64,000 bases of DNA from Neobacillus pocheonensis (GTDB lineage Bacteria; Bacillota; Bacilli; Bacillales; Cytobacillaceae). The first letter of the stretch is position 1; every line of letters starts with the position of its first letter. The stretch covers positions 3,162,001-3,226,000 of the forward strand of contig JAMQCR010000001.1 in the NCBI GenBank assembly GCA_023702235.1, in the 5' to 3' direction. The notes under the pieces were generated by a model. It did not search any database, had not been told where the DNA came from, and saw only the letters and a program-made list of their open reading frames with translations. This document shows positions 46,727-55,777 of the stretch, piece by piece. The translations under genes were made by a program, and so were the position numbers.

Positions 46727-47829
46727 TGATAACATTTGGAATCATGACATTAAGTATGGATAGCGAAAACTCGTATATTGATGAAATCGCTAGACATGCG
46801 CAATCCTGCGAGATGGAATGTTTTCGCTTCATTCCTACCTCGATAAATCCACATTCTCTACAAGTACAGGGGAAAAGATTTGACCCAATTGGTCTTCAAT
46901 GGGTAGACAGTGAATTTGCAATACCCACTATCCTATATGACCGTTGCTTTTATGGAGATGATGAACATTCAAAACAATGTATTCCCATTGTCTCTTGGTT
47001 AAAAAGCAGAAATGACATAACCTTTCTAGGTTATGGGTTACCGAATAAACTTGATCTTTATGAAACACTAAAGAATTCTGTGTTATCTGCTTACCTGCCT
47101 CCTTCTCAGCTCGTATCTAATTGTAGTATCGTGCTTAAAGAATTAGCAATAAAGAAAAAACTCATTCTAAAACCGATAAACGGCTCTCAAGGCTACGGTA
47201 TTTATTATATTAAGAAAAATGAAAAAACGTATCATGTTAAAACTGAAAAGCAGAAGAATATTATTTCACGTATCTTTCCAAATGAGACAAAGCTCATTCA
47301 ATGGTTACAAACACTAATTAAACAACATAAGTACTTACTTCAACCGTATCTTGAATTATCCAATGATGAATTGCAGCCTTTCGATATTAGAATACTTCTC
47401 CAAAAAGACGAACATGGAAGCTGGGTCGAGCGTGGCAAAGGAATTCGGAAAGGAAATACCGGAGGAATCCTTTCAAATTTAAGTGCAGGAGGCTCAGTAA
47501 TTGACTTTCCTTCCTGGTCCCAAACACTTCCCACAGCAAAATATGATTATATTTGTTATGAACTAGAATACATTATTACCAATCTACCCAATTTACTTGA
47601 GAAAGAGTTTATGCCCTTATTTGAACTTGGTGTTGATATTGGAGTAGCCAAAAATGGCTCAATTTGGATTCTTGATGTGAATTCAAAGCCTGGGAGAAAG
47701 GTCCTGTTTCAAACCCAACCAGAATTAAAAGAGACCTTATATCAAGCCCCTCTACTTTATGGGAAATACCTTTCCCAGACTGATTTGAAAGAAAGGAAGC
47801 GTTATTATGAGAAAACGCTATCTCATTGA
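46726..47829 (+). CDS. yheC: YheC-type ATP-grasp protein
   Basis: 367 aa, matching B. subtilis YheC in length. It lacks the YIGPLIG domain of its neighbours and begins MITFGIMTLSMDSENSYIDE. IPTILYDRCFYGD, LILKPINGSQGYGIYYI, FDIRILLQKDEHGSW and FELGVDIGVAKNGSIWILDV make up the ATP-grasp fold, ending in NSKPGRK. Shares bases with both neighbours (1 and 23 bases), so the four genes are translated as a unit. Confidence 0.9.
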   Translation: MITFGIMTLSMDSENSYIDEIARHAQSCEMECFRFIPTSINPHSLQVQGKRFDPIGLQWVDSEFAIPTILYDRCFYGDDEHSKQCIPIVSWLKSRNDITFLGYGLPNKLDLYETLKNSVLSAYLPPSQLVSNCSIVLKELAIKKKLILKPINGSQGYGIYYIKKNEKTYHVKTEKQKNIISRIFPNETKLIQWLQTLIKQHKYLLQPYLELSNDELQPFDIRILLQKDEHGSWVERGKGIRKGNTGGILSNLSAGGSVIDFPSWSQTLPTAKYDYICYELEYIITNLPNLLEKEFMPLFELGVDIGVAKNGSIWILDVNSKPGRKVLFQTQPELKETLYQAPLLYGKYLSQTDLKERKRYYEKTLSH

Positions 47830-49171
47830 GGTTTCTCCAAATGACCAGCAGGTTGTTTTTTGTCCACCTGCGATAATAAAAAACAAAACATTAAAGAGGT
47901 TCGCTTTCGGTTCGAAATCAATCGAAGTTGACTTTCTGCCGCACCCTGATAAAAATGATCGAATTGTCATAAGTAAGGGAATTCAAGAAGCCCTTAAATT
48001 TCCTAACTTTGGCATCCCATTGCATTTATTTATCGAAAATGAACTACTTTATATCGGACCGCTTATTGGCATTTTCACTGCTGGCTTTACTCCCTTTCCA
48101 CTACGCCCAATCGGTGATCGGTCTCTCTTTTTTTCAAAGCTTCTTTCTGTAAAAAAAACTGTAGGTGCTTTACCTTTTGTTTTTGGAGAGCAGCATATTA
48201 ATTGGGAGCAAGGTACAATTAATGGTTACTTTTCCCACAACAACAAATGGGTAACGATTGAGGTTCCACTCCCAAATGTGATTTATGATCGACTACCTAA
48301 CCGTAAAAGTGAACGAAACCCGAAATTAATAATAGTGAAAGACCGCCTGCAAAAGGATTATCTCATCCCTTGGTACAACCCGGGATTCTTCAATAAGCTC
48401 GATATTTACGAAAGACTTTTACAGGATTCTTCGGTAGCAGTCTATCTTCCTGAAACCTTTCCCTTTACTTCCTTCTCAATGATTGAAACAATGCTTGCAA
48501 ATTATGGTCAGATTTATATTAAACCCCAAAATGGAAGTCTTGGTTTAGGCGTTCATCAAATCATTTATGATAAGCATCAAGACGAATATTACTGTCGTTA
48601 CCAAGATGACGGCAACGTTAACCGGCTACGGAAATTTTCAAGCCTAGAAGGGTTATTTAAATCGGTTTTTGCTCATCAGAATCTCGAAAAAATGTTGATT
48701 CAGCAAGGTATACATTTGCTCCGAAACGAGGCTCGCCCTGTTGATTTCCGAATTCATACGAATAAAGATGATTTAGGGGAATGGCATGTGACAGCAATGG
48801 CTGCGAAATTAGCTGGTCCCGGAAGTGTCACTACCCATTTGAGAAGCGGTGGTGATATCAAAACGATTGAAGAAATCTTCCCTAAAGAACAATGCGTTTT
48901 GTACACTGAAAAACTAACCAAGGCAGCACTGCTTCTAAGCAAAGCTTTGGAACGAAATATAGAAGGGATAATTGGTGAGATTGGTTTTGATTTAGGTATC
49001 GACCGAAACGGAGACGTTTGGCTTTTTGAAGCAAATTCCAAACCGGGAAGGTCGATATTCACCCATCCTGAGCTACAAGAATTTGACTTATTAACCCGGA
49101 AATTATCGATAGCTTTTGCCGTTTTTCTTACTGAACAATCCCTCTTACATCCAGAGGAATTATTCAAATGA
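47807..49171 (+). CDS. yheD: YheD-type ATP-grasp protein
   Basis: 454 aa, equal to the length I recall for B. subtilis YheD. The N-terminal domain contains LLYIGPLIGIFTAGF; VPLPNVIYDRLPNRKSERN follows. The ATP-grasp part has IYIKPQNGSLGLGVHQI, RPVDFRIHTNKD, LRSGGD and GEIGFDLGIDRNGDVWLFEA then NSKPGR. AAAGGAAGCG precedes the ATG inside yheC. The 3' end overlaps paralogue 4 by four bases (ATGA). Confidence 0.9.
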   Translation: MRKRYLIEVSPNDQQVVFCPPAIIKNKTLKRFAFGSKSIEVDFLPHPDKNDRIVISKGIQEALKFPNFGIPLHLFIENELLYIGPLIGIFTAGFTPFPLRPIGDRSLFFSKLLSVKKTVGALPFVFGEQHINWEQGTINGYFSHNNKWVTIEVPLPNVIYDRLPNRKSERNPKLIIVKDRLQKDYLIPWYNPGFFNKLDIYERLLQDSSVAVYLPETFPFTSFSMIETMLANYGQIYIKPQNGSLGLGVHQIIYDKHQDEYYCRYQDDGNVNRLRKFSSLEGLFKSVFAHQNLEKMLIQQGIHLLRNEARPVDFRIHTNKDDLGEWHVTAMAAKLAGPGSVTTHLRSGGDIKTIEEIFPKEQCVLYTEKLTKAALLLSKALERNIEGIIGEIGFDLGIDRNGDVWLFEANSKPGRSIFTHPELQEFDLLTRKLSIAFAVFLTEQSLLHPEELFK

Positions 49172-50353
49172 AAATATATTACGACAGAGAATTTGCACTT
49201 TGGTATCAAACCAGTTTAGATAACGATGTCACAATGGGAGCAGAAAAAAAGATAATTGCTAAGAAGGATATTGGCCGGAGATGATGTCATCTGCTTTGAA
49301 ATGCGACTGAACAATAACCATATTGGTCCCCTCATTGGAATTTTGACGGCACGTAAACTGAATGGTTCCATGGCGGGAAACGGCACCCTTTTTATGGAGC
49401 TACAAAAAAAGCTTATTTCACTTAATGGAATAAGCTTTATCTTTACTCCTGAGGGAGTCAGTGATCAATTTATTGAGGGTTATACTTTCTTACCGGGTAA
49501 AAATAAGTGGATAAAGGTCAAATTCCCTTATCCAGAACTTGTTTATAACAGGATTCCATTTCGAAAATCAGAAGAAGATGTGAAATGCCAAAAATTTCTT
49601 TCTATTTTAAAAGAAAAAAGCATTCCTTATTTCAACCCTAGTTTTATCGATAAATACGACCTCTATTGTTTAATGGAAAACCACTCTGTCCTAAATGCCC
49701 ATTTACCCAAAACAATCTTAGCTAATCATAGAAAAGGACTTTATCAGTTTTTAAAAAAGCATATAACCATTTACTTAAAACCCGCTCAATCGGCAAAAGG
49801 AAAAGGGATTTTCCGGATGAAATTAGGAAAGCATATGCAGGTTAAGCTAGAAGGAATAAACAAAAGCGAAATCTATCAATCGTTTTATCATTTTTGGGAG
49901 GACTGGGAAAAGGCTTTAAATGAGATTAACTATTTGGCACAGGAAGAAATTAAATCAGCCCATTACGATGGAAAGCGATTTGATTTTCGAATCCTAGCCC
50001 ATGCTGAAAATGAAGGGTATATTGTAACTGGAGTCGGAATCAGGCAATCACAAGAGCAAGAGATTACGACACATATTACATCAGGAGGAAGGCTACTTCC
50101 CTATCAACTCCTCCAAACTGAAGCACATGATCAATTTATCCAAACCGTTGTCCACCATACTGGAAAAGCTTTATCCGAACAATTTGGCTATTTTGGTGAA
50201 TTCTCAATTGATGCATGTGTTAGCCCAACAGGTCATTACTATATTTATGAGGTAAACTCAAAACCAATGAGCTTTGATGAAACAGAAATTGAAGAAAGAA
50301 AAATTGCCCAGCTTTGCCTTCTTTTTTTACAGCTAACAAATTTCCAAAACTAA
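49168..50353 (+). CDS. YheD-type ATP-grasp protein, paralogue 4 (one frame break)
   Basis: About 394 aa after repair. The first 33 codons (MKIYYDREFALWYQTSLDN) overlap the yheD stop and run to a stop; the rest continues in another frame from ILAGDDVICFEMRLNNNHIG. The switch lies at 49263-49268 (AAGAAGGATATTGG); removing one G, or two missing bases, joins the parts. HIGPLIGILTARKL, FPYPELVYNRIPFRKSEED, IYLKPAQSAKGKGIFRM and GYFGEFSIDACVSPTG then YEVNSKP define the same architecture as yheD. Unlike most breaks in this window it is not a simple one-base deletion. Confidence 0.82.
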
Positions 50354-50433
50354 CAGAAAATTTTAATTTCAATCATTCCCAAAACAAGGTATTCTAAAAG
50401 TAAACACGATGTACCTAAAAGGGGATGTTCCTA

Positions 50434-50643
50434 ATGTTGATGCACTTTCAGTTCAAACCATTATTCACCAATAAAAATATTCCTGGTTGGAATTTTTCTT
50501 TTTACTATAAAAAACAAAGATACACTGGGGTTTATCACCAAACTGGGAAAATTGAATGGTCCGCGAATACTCCTGAGCAAGCAGACATGGAGGCGCTATC
50601 GAGCCAAGTTCACGAACTAATGCTTTATCATGTTTACGAATAA
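50434..50643 (+). CDS. yheE: YheE-like small protein (DUF5342)
   Basis: 69 aa. HFQFKPLFTNKNIPGWNFSF, then GVYHQTGKIEW and VHELMLYHVYE match YheE, a short sporulation-region protein of unknown function. ATG 50434 is about nine bases past AAAGGGG; in-frame ATGs at 50425 and 50440 are alternatives. It follows the ATP-grasp genes as yheE neighbours yheD in B. subtilis. Confidence 0.8.
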   Translation: MLMHFQFKPLFTNKNIPGWNFSFYYKKQRYTGVYHQTGKIEWSANTPEQADMEALSSQVHELMLYHVYE

Positions 50644-50735
50644 CATCATTTTCCGAATGAATTACTTTCCTTTTTTGCATGAAAAATTAGCCTTTCCACA
50701 AACTAAATCTAGATAATGGGAAGGGATTGATAATA

Positions 50736-50927
50736 ATGGAAGATAAGAAAGAAAATCTAACGAATATGGGCTCCGTCTACGAAGGTAGAGATAGGGCTTA
50801 TATGGACATCGATCGAATGATTAATGAAGGAATGTCAGGTGGAAATGTTCATGCCCGTCATGATACAACCAATATTGAAGAAGCACATGATCTTGTTGAA
50901 GAAGAACCCCCATACGAATGCCCTTAA
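50736..50927 (+). CDS. Small acidic protein, unknown function
   Basis: 63 aa, hydrophilic and acidic, ending EEAHDLVEEEPPYECP. It contains GSVYEGRDRAYMDIDRM and GGNVHARHDT. GAAGGGA precedes the ATG. Composition suggests a disordered or DNA/coat-associated small protein as often found near spore genes, but I recognise no family. A hairpin terminator follows. Confidence 0.62.
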   Translation: MEDKKENLTNMGSVYEGRDRAYMDIDRMINEGMSGGNVHARHDTTNIEEAHDLVEEEPPYECP

Positions 50928-50944
50928 GGTGAATTTTAATTCCC

Positions 50945-50980
50945 GGCTGTTCCGTTGAAGAGTTAATCAGCGGTTCAGCT
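50945..50980 (+). terminator. Terminator after the small acidic protein gene
   Basis: GCTG..CCG.TGA pairs with TCA.CGG..CAGC around an eight-base loop, followed by TTTTTTC on the plus strand. Confidence 0.78.
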
Positions 50981-51074
50981 TTTTTCATTTTCAAGTCATA
51001 TTAAGATGTTTTCCCGATGACAATTGATATAATGGAAGCTATATTTATAAATTTTGATAATGGGGAAATTAACG

Positions 51075-52000
51075 ATGCTAAGAAAACTTTTGCCTCTTTA
51101 TGAGAATTCAATTTTATTTCCTACCCAACCGGTTCTTCCTTCTGATCAACTGTATATCTTCTTTGACAAATCTCAGACTGAATGGGTTGGTATACCTAAA
51201 TCAGTGGTAAGTGAAAAGGAATTGAAGCTTCTTAAAACACTTTACGAAATTGTTGAATATCAGTCATCGACCATTTCTTCCGTTTCAAAGATTTGGTACG
51301 AATTTTTATTTTTAAACGGTCCTCCACCTTTATACAACACTGACGCTTATTTTCGAATTATTCAGTTTTATATTAATGGTGATGGGCTGGATCATTCTGA
51401 AATCGAGGCTGCTTTAAAAGGCTTTTTTACTGATGATGTAATCATTATCTGGGAAAATGGGAATCGAGGAATTGTAATCGAAGAGAGCAAACAAATATCC
51501 CTTTCAGATAAAGAATTAATCTCAATGGCTCAAACAGTTGAAAGTGATTTTTTTATTAAAATCTCCTTTTACATTGGTAAAGTTTATCCACTTTCCAATC
51601 AACTTCCCAACAATTTTCAACAGGAGAAAGAATACTTTATTTTCGGGAAAACAAATCTTCTTAATACGAATATATTTGCTTTTGAACGAATTTTTCCTGC
51701 TTATTTAGCTTATCATCTTCCTAAGGGGTTAGCACATAAGGTTTATCAAGCACTATCTGAAGTGTTTATGGAAGATCCTGAAATATTTTCGACTATTAAA
51801 GTTTTTCTTGAAAACAATTTAAATGCAAGCATGACTGCAAAAAAATTATATATACACCGAAATACACTTCAGTATCGAATTGATAAATTTGTCGAGAGAA
51901 CGGGTATCCAGTTAAAAGATTTTTATGGGGCATTTACCGTCTTTTTGCCTGTTTACTTTTTGAGCAGGAAAAGAAAAATAACAATATGCCCAAAAGTTAG
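51075..52000 (+). CDS. PucR/CdaR-type transcriptional regulator (one frame break near the end)
   Basis: 308 aa after repair. The C-terminal helix-turn-helix is clear: NNLNASMTAKKLYIHRNTLQ followed by YRIDKFVERTGIQL, the HTH_30 form found in CdaR/PucR regulators. The N-terminal 230 residues show no sensor I can name. Near the end, five T at 51942-51946 should be six, giving FLACLLFEQEKKNNNMPKS and a stop at 51998-52000. ATG 51075 has GGGGAA seven bases upstream. It sits 86 bases before msmX in the same direction, suggesting a link with sugar uptake. Confidence 0.75.
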
Positions 52001-52086
52001 TTCCATAACTTTGTGCAACATGTCTATATTGATTGTAAGCCTTTCCATGTAAACTGTAATTAACAATAAACAGGGAGGTTTTACAA

Positions 52087-53199
52087 ATGGCTGAATTAAA
52101 ATTAGATCATATTTATAAGGTTTACGATAATAAAGTTACGGCTGTCGAAGACTTCAATTTACATATTGAGGATAAAGAATTTATCGTTTTCGTTGGACCA
52201 TCTGGCTGTGGTAAATCCACTACTTTGCGTATGATTGCAGGACTTGAAGAGATTTCAAAAGGGGACTTCCTCATTGATGGCAAGAGAGTGAACGATGTAG
52301 CTCCTAAAGACCGTGATATTGCAATGGTTTTCCAAAACTATGCCCTTTATCCGCATATGACGGTTTATGACAATATGGCATTTGGTCTTAAACTTCGGAA
52401 ATTTCCAAAAGATGAAATTGATCGTCGAGTACAGGAAGCAGCGAAAATCCTTGGTCTTGAAGCTTATTTAACTCGTAAACCAAAGGCACTTTCAGGTGGT
52501 CAACGTCAACGTGTGGCATTGGGCCGTGCAATTGTCCGTGATGCAAAGGTATTCTTAATGGACGAGCCTTTATCAAATCTTGATGCGAAACTTCGTGTAG
52601 CGATGCGCGCTGAAATTGCCAAGCTACACCGCCGTTTAGATACAACAACAATTTATGTTACGCATGACCAAACAGAAGCAATGACAATGGCTACACGACT
52701 AGTTGTCATGAAGGATGGGATCATTCAACAAGTTGGTTCACCAAAAGAAGTATATGAAAGACCAGAGAATGTCTTCGTTGGCGGCTTCATTGGTTCTCCT
52801 GCCATGAACTTCTTTAATGGTAAGCTCGAAGATGGTAAATTTGTTATCGGAAAAAATTCCATTGCCGTTCCAGAAGGTAAAATGAAATTCCTTCGTGAGC
52901 AAGGTTATGTTGGTAAATCAATTATTCTAGGAGTTCGCCCAGAAGATATCCATGATGAGCCAGTTTTCATTGAGTCTTCTGTTGGAACGAAAATAGCTGC
53001 TAAAATTGACGTTGCGGAATTAACTGGGGCAGAATTGATGGTATATTCAACCATTAACGACCAAGATTTCGTAGCCCGTCTTGATTCTCGTGCAAATGTT
53101 AAACCTGGAGATACAGTAGATTTAGCATTCGATTTAAATAAGGCTCACTTCTTTGATGTTGATACAGAATCTAGAATTCGTCCTTTAAGTGAAAAATAA
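52087..53199 (+). CDS. msmX: Multi-sugar ABC transporter ATPase MsmX
   Basis: 370-aa ATPase (UgpC/MalK type) that energises several sugar importers in B. subtilis. Walker [11 protein letters not shown]-loop [10 protein letters not shown], signature [14 protein letters not shown], Walker [14 protein letters not shown], switch [10 protein letters not shown], and the C-terminal regulatory TOBE-type domain with [19 protein letters not shown] precedes the ATG. No permease or binding protein is adjacent, as usual for this shared ATPase. Confidence 0.96.
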   Translation: MAELKLDHIYKVYDNKVTAVEDFNLHIEDKEFIVFVGPSGCGKSTTLRMIAGLEEISKGDFLIDGKRVNDVAPKDRDIAMVFQNYALYPHMTVYDNMAFGLKLRKFPKDEIDRRVQEAAKILGLEAYLTRKPKALSGGQRQRVALGRAIVRDAKVFLMDEPLSNLDAKLRVAMRAEIAKLHRRLDTTTIYVTHDQTEAMTMATRLVVMKDGIIQQVGSPKEVYERPENVFVGGFIGSPAMNFFNGKLEDGKFVIGKNSIAVPEGKMKFLREQGYVGKSIILGVRPEDIHDEPVFIESSVGTKIAAKIDVAELTGAELMVYSTINDQDFVARLDSRANVKPGDTVDLAFDLNKAHFFDVDTESRIRPLSEK

Positions 53200-53235
53200 A
53201 TCATTGGATAGGAGGCTGATACAAAAAGTGTAGGC

Positions 53236-53478
53236 TCATTCTTTTATGAATATTATTTCTTCCTTCTGGCAAATCGGACAACGGTATAAATGAGGGCATT
53301 TATGCCTAGAATTTGTTTGGGCGTAACCATCCTCCATTTTCATTAAATCAATTTCCATATACGGACTATAATCATCATAAAAATCCATGAGACGTCCACT
53401 TTCAATCATAGGATCACCGCAATTAGTACATATTAAATAAACTTCCCTTAGTCCATTACATACCGGGCATATCGACAT
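53236..53478 (-). CDS. Cys-rich zinc-ribbon-like protein, unknown function
   Basis: 80 aa with three Cys pairs: CPVCNGLREVYLICTNCG at the N-terminus, and CPHLYRCPICQKEEI at the C-terminus. The knuckles suggest one or two zinc sites. The middle is acidic (MDFYDDYSPYMEIDLMKMED). AAAGGGTGAT precedes the ATG at 53478. It lies between msmX and the SASP gene, pointing towards msmX. No named family recognised. Confidence 0.72.
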   Translation of the reverse strand: MSICPVCNGLREVYLICTNCGDPMIESGRLMDFYDDYSPYMEIDLMKMEDGYAQTNSRHKCPHLYRCPICQKEEIIFIKE

Positions 53479-53773
53479 AGCTAATCACCCTTTTAACAAT
53501 TATATAATTTTAGTTTGTGTTACTTTAAAGGCAATATGTGATGGAATAAATTACTAATCATTATTTCGAATAAGCCTTTCATTTTTAAACATAATAGAGA
53601 GTACAAAGCAATCATTACCGATGAAAAAGCTAAAATTTATTCATTTATCTCCAATTATTAATAATTTATCAAAGGTAATATTGATAATATGGGTTAGGCA
53701 GGCGTACATGGTAATCCATTATGGTTCAATTCCATACTGACCCCAAACTTATTAAGAGGAGTGTTATTCAACT

Positions 53774-53983
53774 ATGGCTAGTAACAACAACTCTAATCAA
53801 CTTTTAGTACCTGGTGTCGAGCAAGCACTTGATCAAATGAAGTACGAAATTGCTTCAGAATTTGGCGTAAATCTTGGAGCTGATACTACTTCACGTGCCA
53901 ACGGTTCTGTCGGAGGAGAAATCACAAAACGCCTTGTTGCAATGGCAGAATCACAACTTGGTGGCAGCGGATTTACACGTTAA
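53774..53983 (+). CDS. Alpha/beta-type small acid-soluble spore protein
   Basis: 69-aa DNA-binding spore protein. [26 protein letters not shown] includes the germination protease site (cut in EIASEF), and [20 protein letters not shown] is the second conserved block. These proteins saturate spore DNA and protect it. AGAGGAGTG precedes the ATG. CATGGTA near 53716 could be a sigma-G -10, with a weak TAATA-like -35 17 bases upstream. The 295-base gap before it shows nothing else. It matches sspA/sspB-type genes; which paralogue is open. Confidence 0.96.
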   Translation: MASNNNSNQLLVPGVEQALDQMKYEIASEFGVNLGADTTSRANGSVGGEITKRLVAMAESQLGGSGFTR

Positions 53984-54025
53984 TTTTTGAGAACCCCCAT
54001 TAATACAAATAAATATTATGGCTTT

Positions 54026-54050
54026 AGCCCCTTCCTTTGCGGAAGGGGCT
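54026..54050 (+). terminator. Terminator after the SASP gene
   Basis: AGCCCCTTCC and GGAAGGGGCT form a 10-bp stem followed by TTTATTGG. The minus strand lacks a T tract, so it serves the SASP gene rather than fumC. Confidence 0.87.
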
Positions 54051-54058
54051 TTTATTGG

Positions 54059-55435
54059 TTAAACCATATTTTCAGGTTTTATCCACTCCTCAAACTGATT
54101 GGAAGTTACGTAACCTGTTTTTTCAGCCGCCTCTTTTAATGTCATATTTTCTTTAAAAGCAAGCTTGGCAATCTCCGCTGCCTTTTCATAGCCAATATGG
54201 GGATTTAATGCTGTCACTAACATCAATGACCTTTCTACGTGTTTTGTAATAACCTCTTTATTCGCTACAATTCCAATAGCACAATTCGTATTAAAGGATT
54301 GAATACTGTCAGAAAGGAGAGTGATCGATTGGATTAGATTATAAATAATAACTGGTTTAAAAACATTTAACTCAAAATTCCCTTGGCTCGCAGCAAATCC
54401 GATTGTCGCGTCATTTCCAAAGATTTGACACACCACCATTGTTAAGGCTTCACTTTGAGTCGGATTTACTTTTCCAGGCATGATCGAACTTCCAGGTTCA
54501 TTTGCAGGAATACTGAGTTCTCCAATTCCACTTCGTGGTCCACTTGCAAGCCAGCGAACATCATTGGCAATTTTCATTAAATCTGCTGCCAATGCTTTTA
54601 ATGCCCCATGAACATAAACGATTTCATCATGACTTGTTAGTGCGTGGAATTTATTTTTAGAGGAGGTGAATGGATACCCCGTTAGCTCTTCAAGTTGTTG
54701 TGCCACTTTGTCCCCAAATTCAGGATGAGCATTAATTCCTGTTCCCACTGCTGTTCCGCCGATGGCGAGGTCAAGGAGACTTTTTGTTGCATGCAAAATC
54801 ATTTTCTCATTCTTTTCAAGCATCATCCTCCATCCACTTATTTCCTGTCCTAAAGTTAATGGTGTGGCATCCTGTAGGTGAGTTCTACCAATTTTCACGA
54901 CCTCCATAAATGCATTTTCCTTTTCTAAAAGTGTCCTTTTTAACTCTTGGATAGCAGGAATTAACTGTTTATTTATTTTCATATATGCAGCAATATGCAT
55001 AGCAGTTGGAAAGGTATCATTAGAGCTTTGTGACATATTCACATCATCATTGGGATGAACTCTTTCTGCACTTAAACCAGATTTTAACCCTTCATTCGCT
55101 CGATTGGCAATAACCTCATTAACGTTCATGTTTGTTTGCGTCCCACTCCCCGTTTGCCAAACGGCTAATGGAAAATGTTCGTTATAATCCCCTTGAAGAA
55201 TTTCGTCACAAGCTTTTGTAATCACTGCCATTTTTTTTTCATTTAATTTTCCCAACTGATGGTTAACAATCGCCGCTGCCTTTTTGATAAAGGCTAACCC
55301 TTTAACCACCTCTAGAGGGATTTTCTCGATTCCAATTTTGAAATTCTCCCTGCTTCTTTGTGTTTGTGCTCCCCAATATTTATCTGCTGGTACCTTGACC
55401 TCACCAAGAGTATCTTTTTCAATTCTAAAATTCAC
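54059..55435 (-). CDS. fumC: Class II fumarate hydratase
   Basis: Interconverts fumarate and malate in the citric acid cycle; homotetramer, iron-independent. 458 aa, no frame break. [47 protein letters not shown] and the family signature [13 protein letters not shown] are present; His in GRTHLQDA and Ser in SSIMPGK are active-site residues. Known as citG in B. subtilis. Confidence 0.97.
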   Translation of the reverse strand: MNFRIEKDTLGEVKVPADKYWGAQTQRSRENFKIGIEKIPLEVVKGLAFIKKAAAIVNHQLGKLNEKKMAVITKACDEILQGDYNEHFPLAVWQTGSGTQTNMNVNEVIANRANEGLKSGLSAERVHPNDDVNMSQSSNDTFPTAMHIAAYMKINKQLIPAIQELKRTLLEKENAFMEVVKIGRTHLQDATPLTLGQEISGWRMMLEKNEKMILHATKSLLDLAIGGTAVGTGINAHPEFGDKVAQQLEELTGYPFTSSKNKFHALTSHDEIVYVHGALKALAADLMKIANDVRWLASGPRSGIGELSIPANEPGSSIMPGKVNPTQSEALTMVVCQIFGNDATIGFAASQGNFELNVFKPVIIYNLIQSITLLSDSIQSFNTNCAIGIVANKEVITKHVERSLMLVTALNPHIGYEKAAEIAKLAFKENMTLKEAAEKTGYVTSNQFEEWIKPENMV

Positions 55436-55552
55436 CTAATTATCCCACCTTACAATTTTGTTCTACTTCAATATATATTCCCATTCATAGCATTTTTAAC
55501 TATAATCGAATTAATTTCCATGTGGCTTCCATTAAAATATTCCGCAAAAAAA

Positions 55553-55572
55553 CTACAGACATTTGTCTGCAG
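55553..55572 (-). terminator. Terminator after the micro-ORF
   Basis: CTGCAGAC, AAAT, GTCTGTAG form an 8-bp stem with one wobble, then TTTTTTTG on the minus strand. It starts one base after the micro-ORF stop. Confidence 0.85.
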
Positions 55573-55573
55573 C

Positions 55574-55663
55574 TTATGCTTTAGTAATCATATATCCGAT
55601 ATAATAAGAAAGAATTAAAAAACTGCCGATGGTAAGAACGACTGAATACTCTCCCAAATTCAC
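55574..55663 (-). CDS. Possible 29-aa membrane micro-protein
   Basis: From GTG 55663 the frame reads VNLGEYSVVLTIGSFLILS then YYIGYMITKA and stops, giving one membrane span. GGGG lies four bases before the GTG; a TTG two codons later is also possible. The strong terminator directly behind the stop is the best support for a real gene. It occupies most of the otherwise empty 340-base gap between fumC and pbpF. No family recognised. Confidence 0.5.
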   Translation of the reverse strand: MNLGEYSVVLTIGSFLILSYYIGYMITKA

Positions 55664-55777
55664 CACACCCCAATAATTATTTGATGCTTAAACACCTTTA
55701 AATTATCATAATATTGACTCACATCTTTCTGATGAATATAACAATTTAGTGGCAAGGAAGTGAATTTTTTGTTAATA

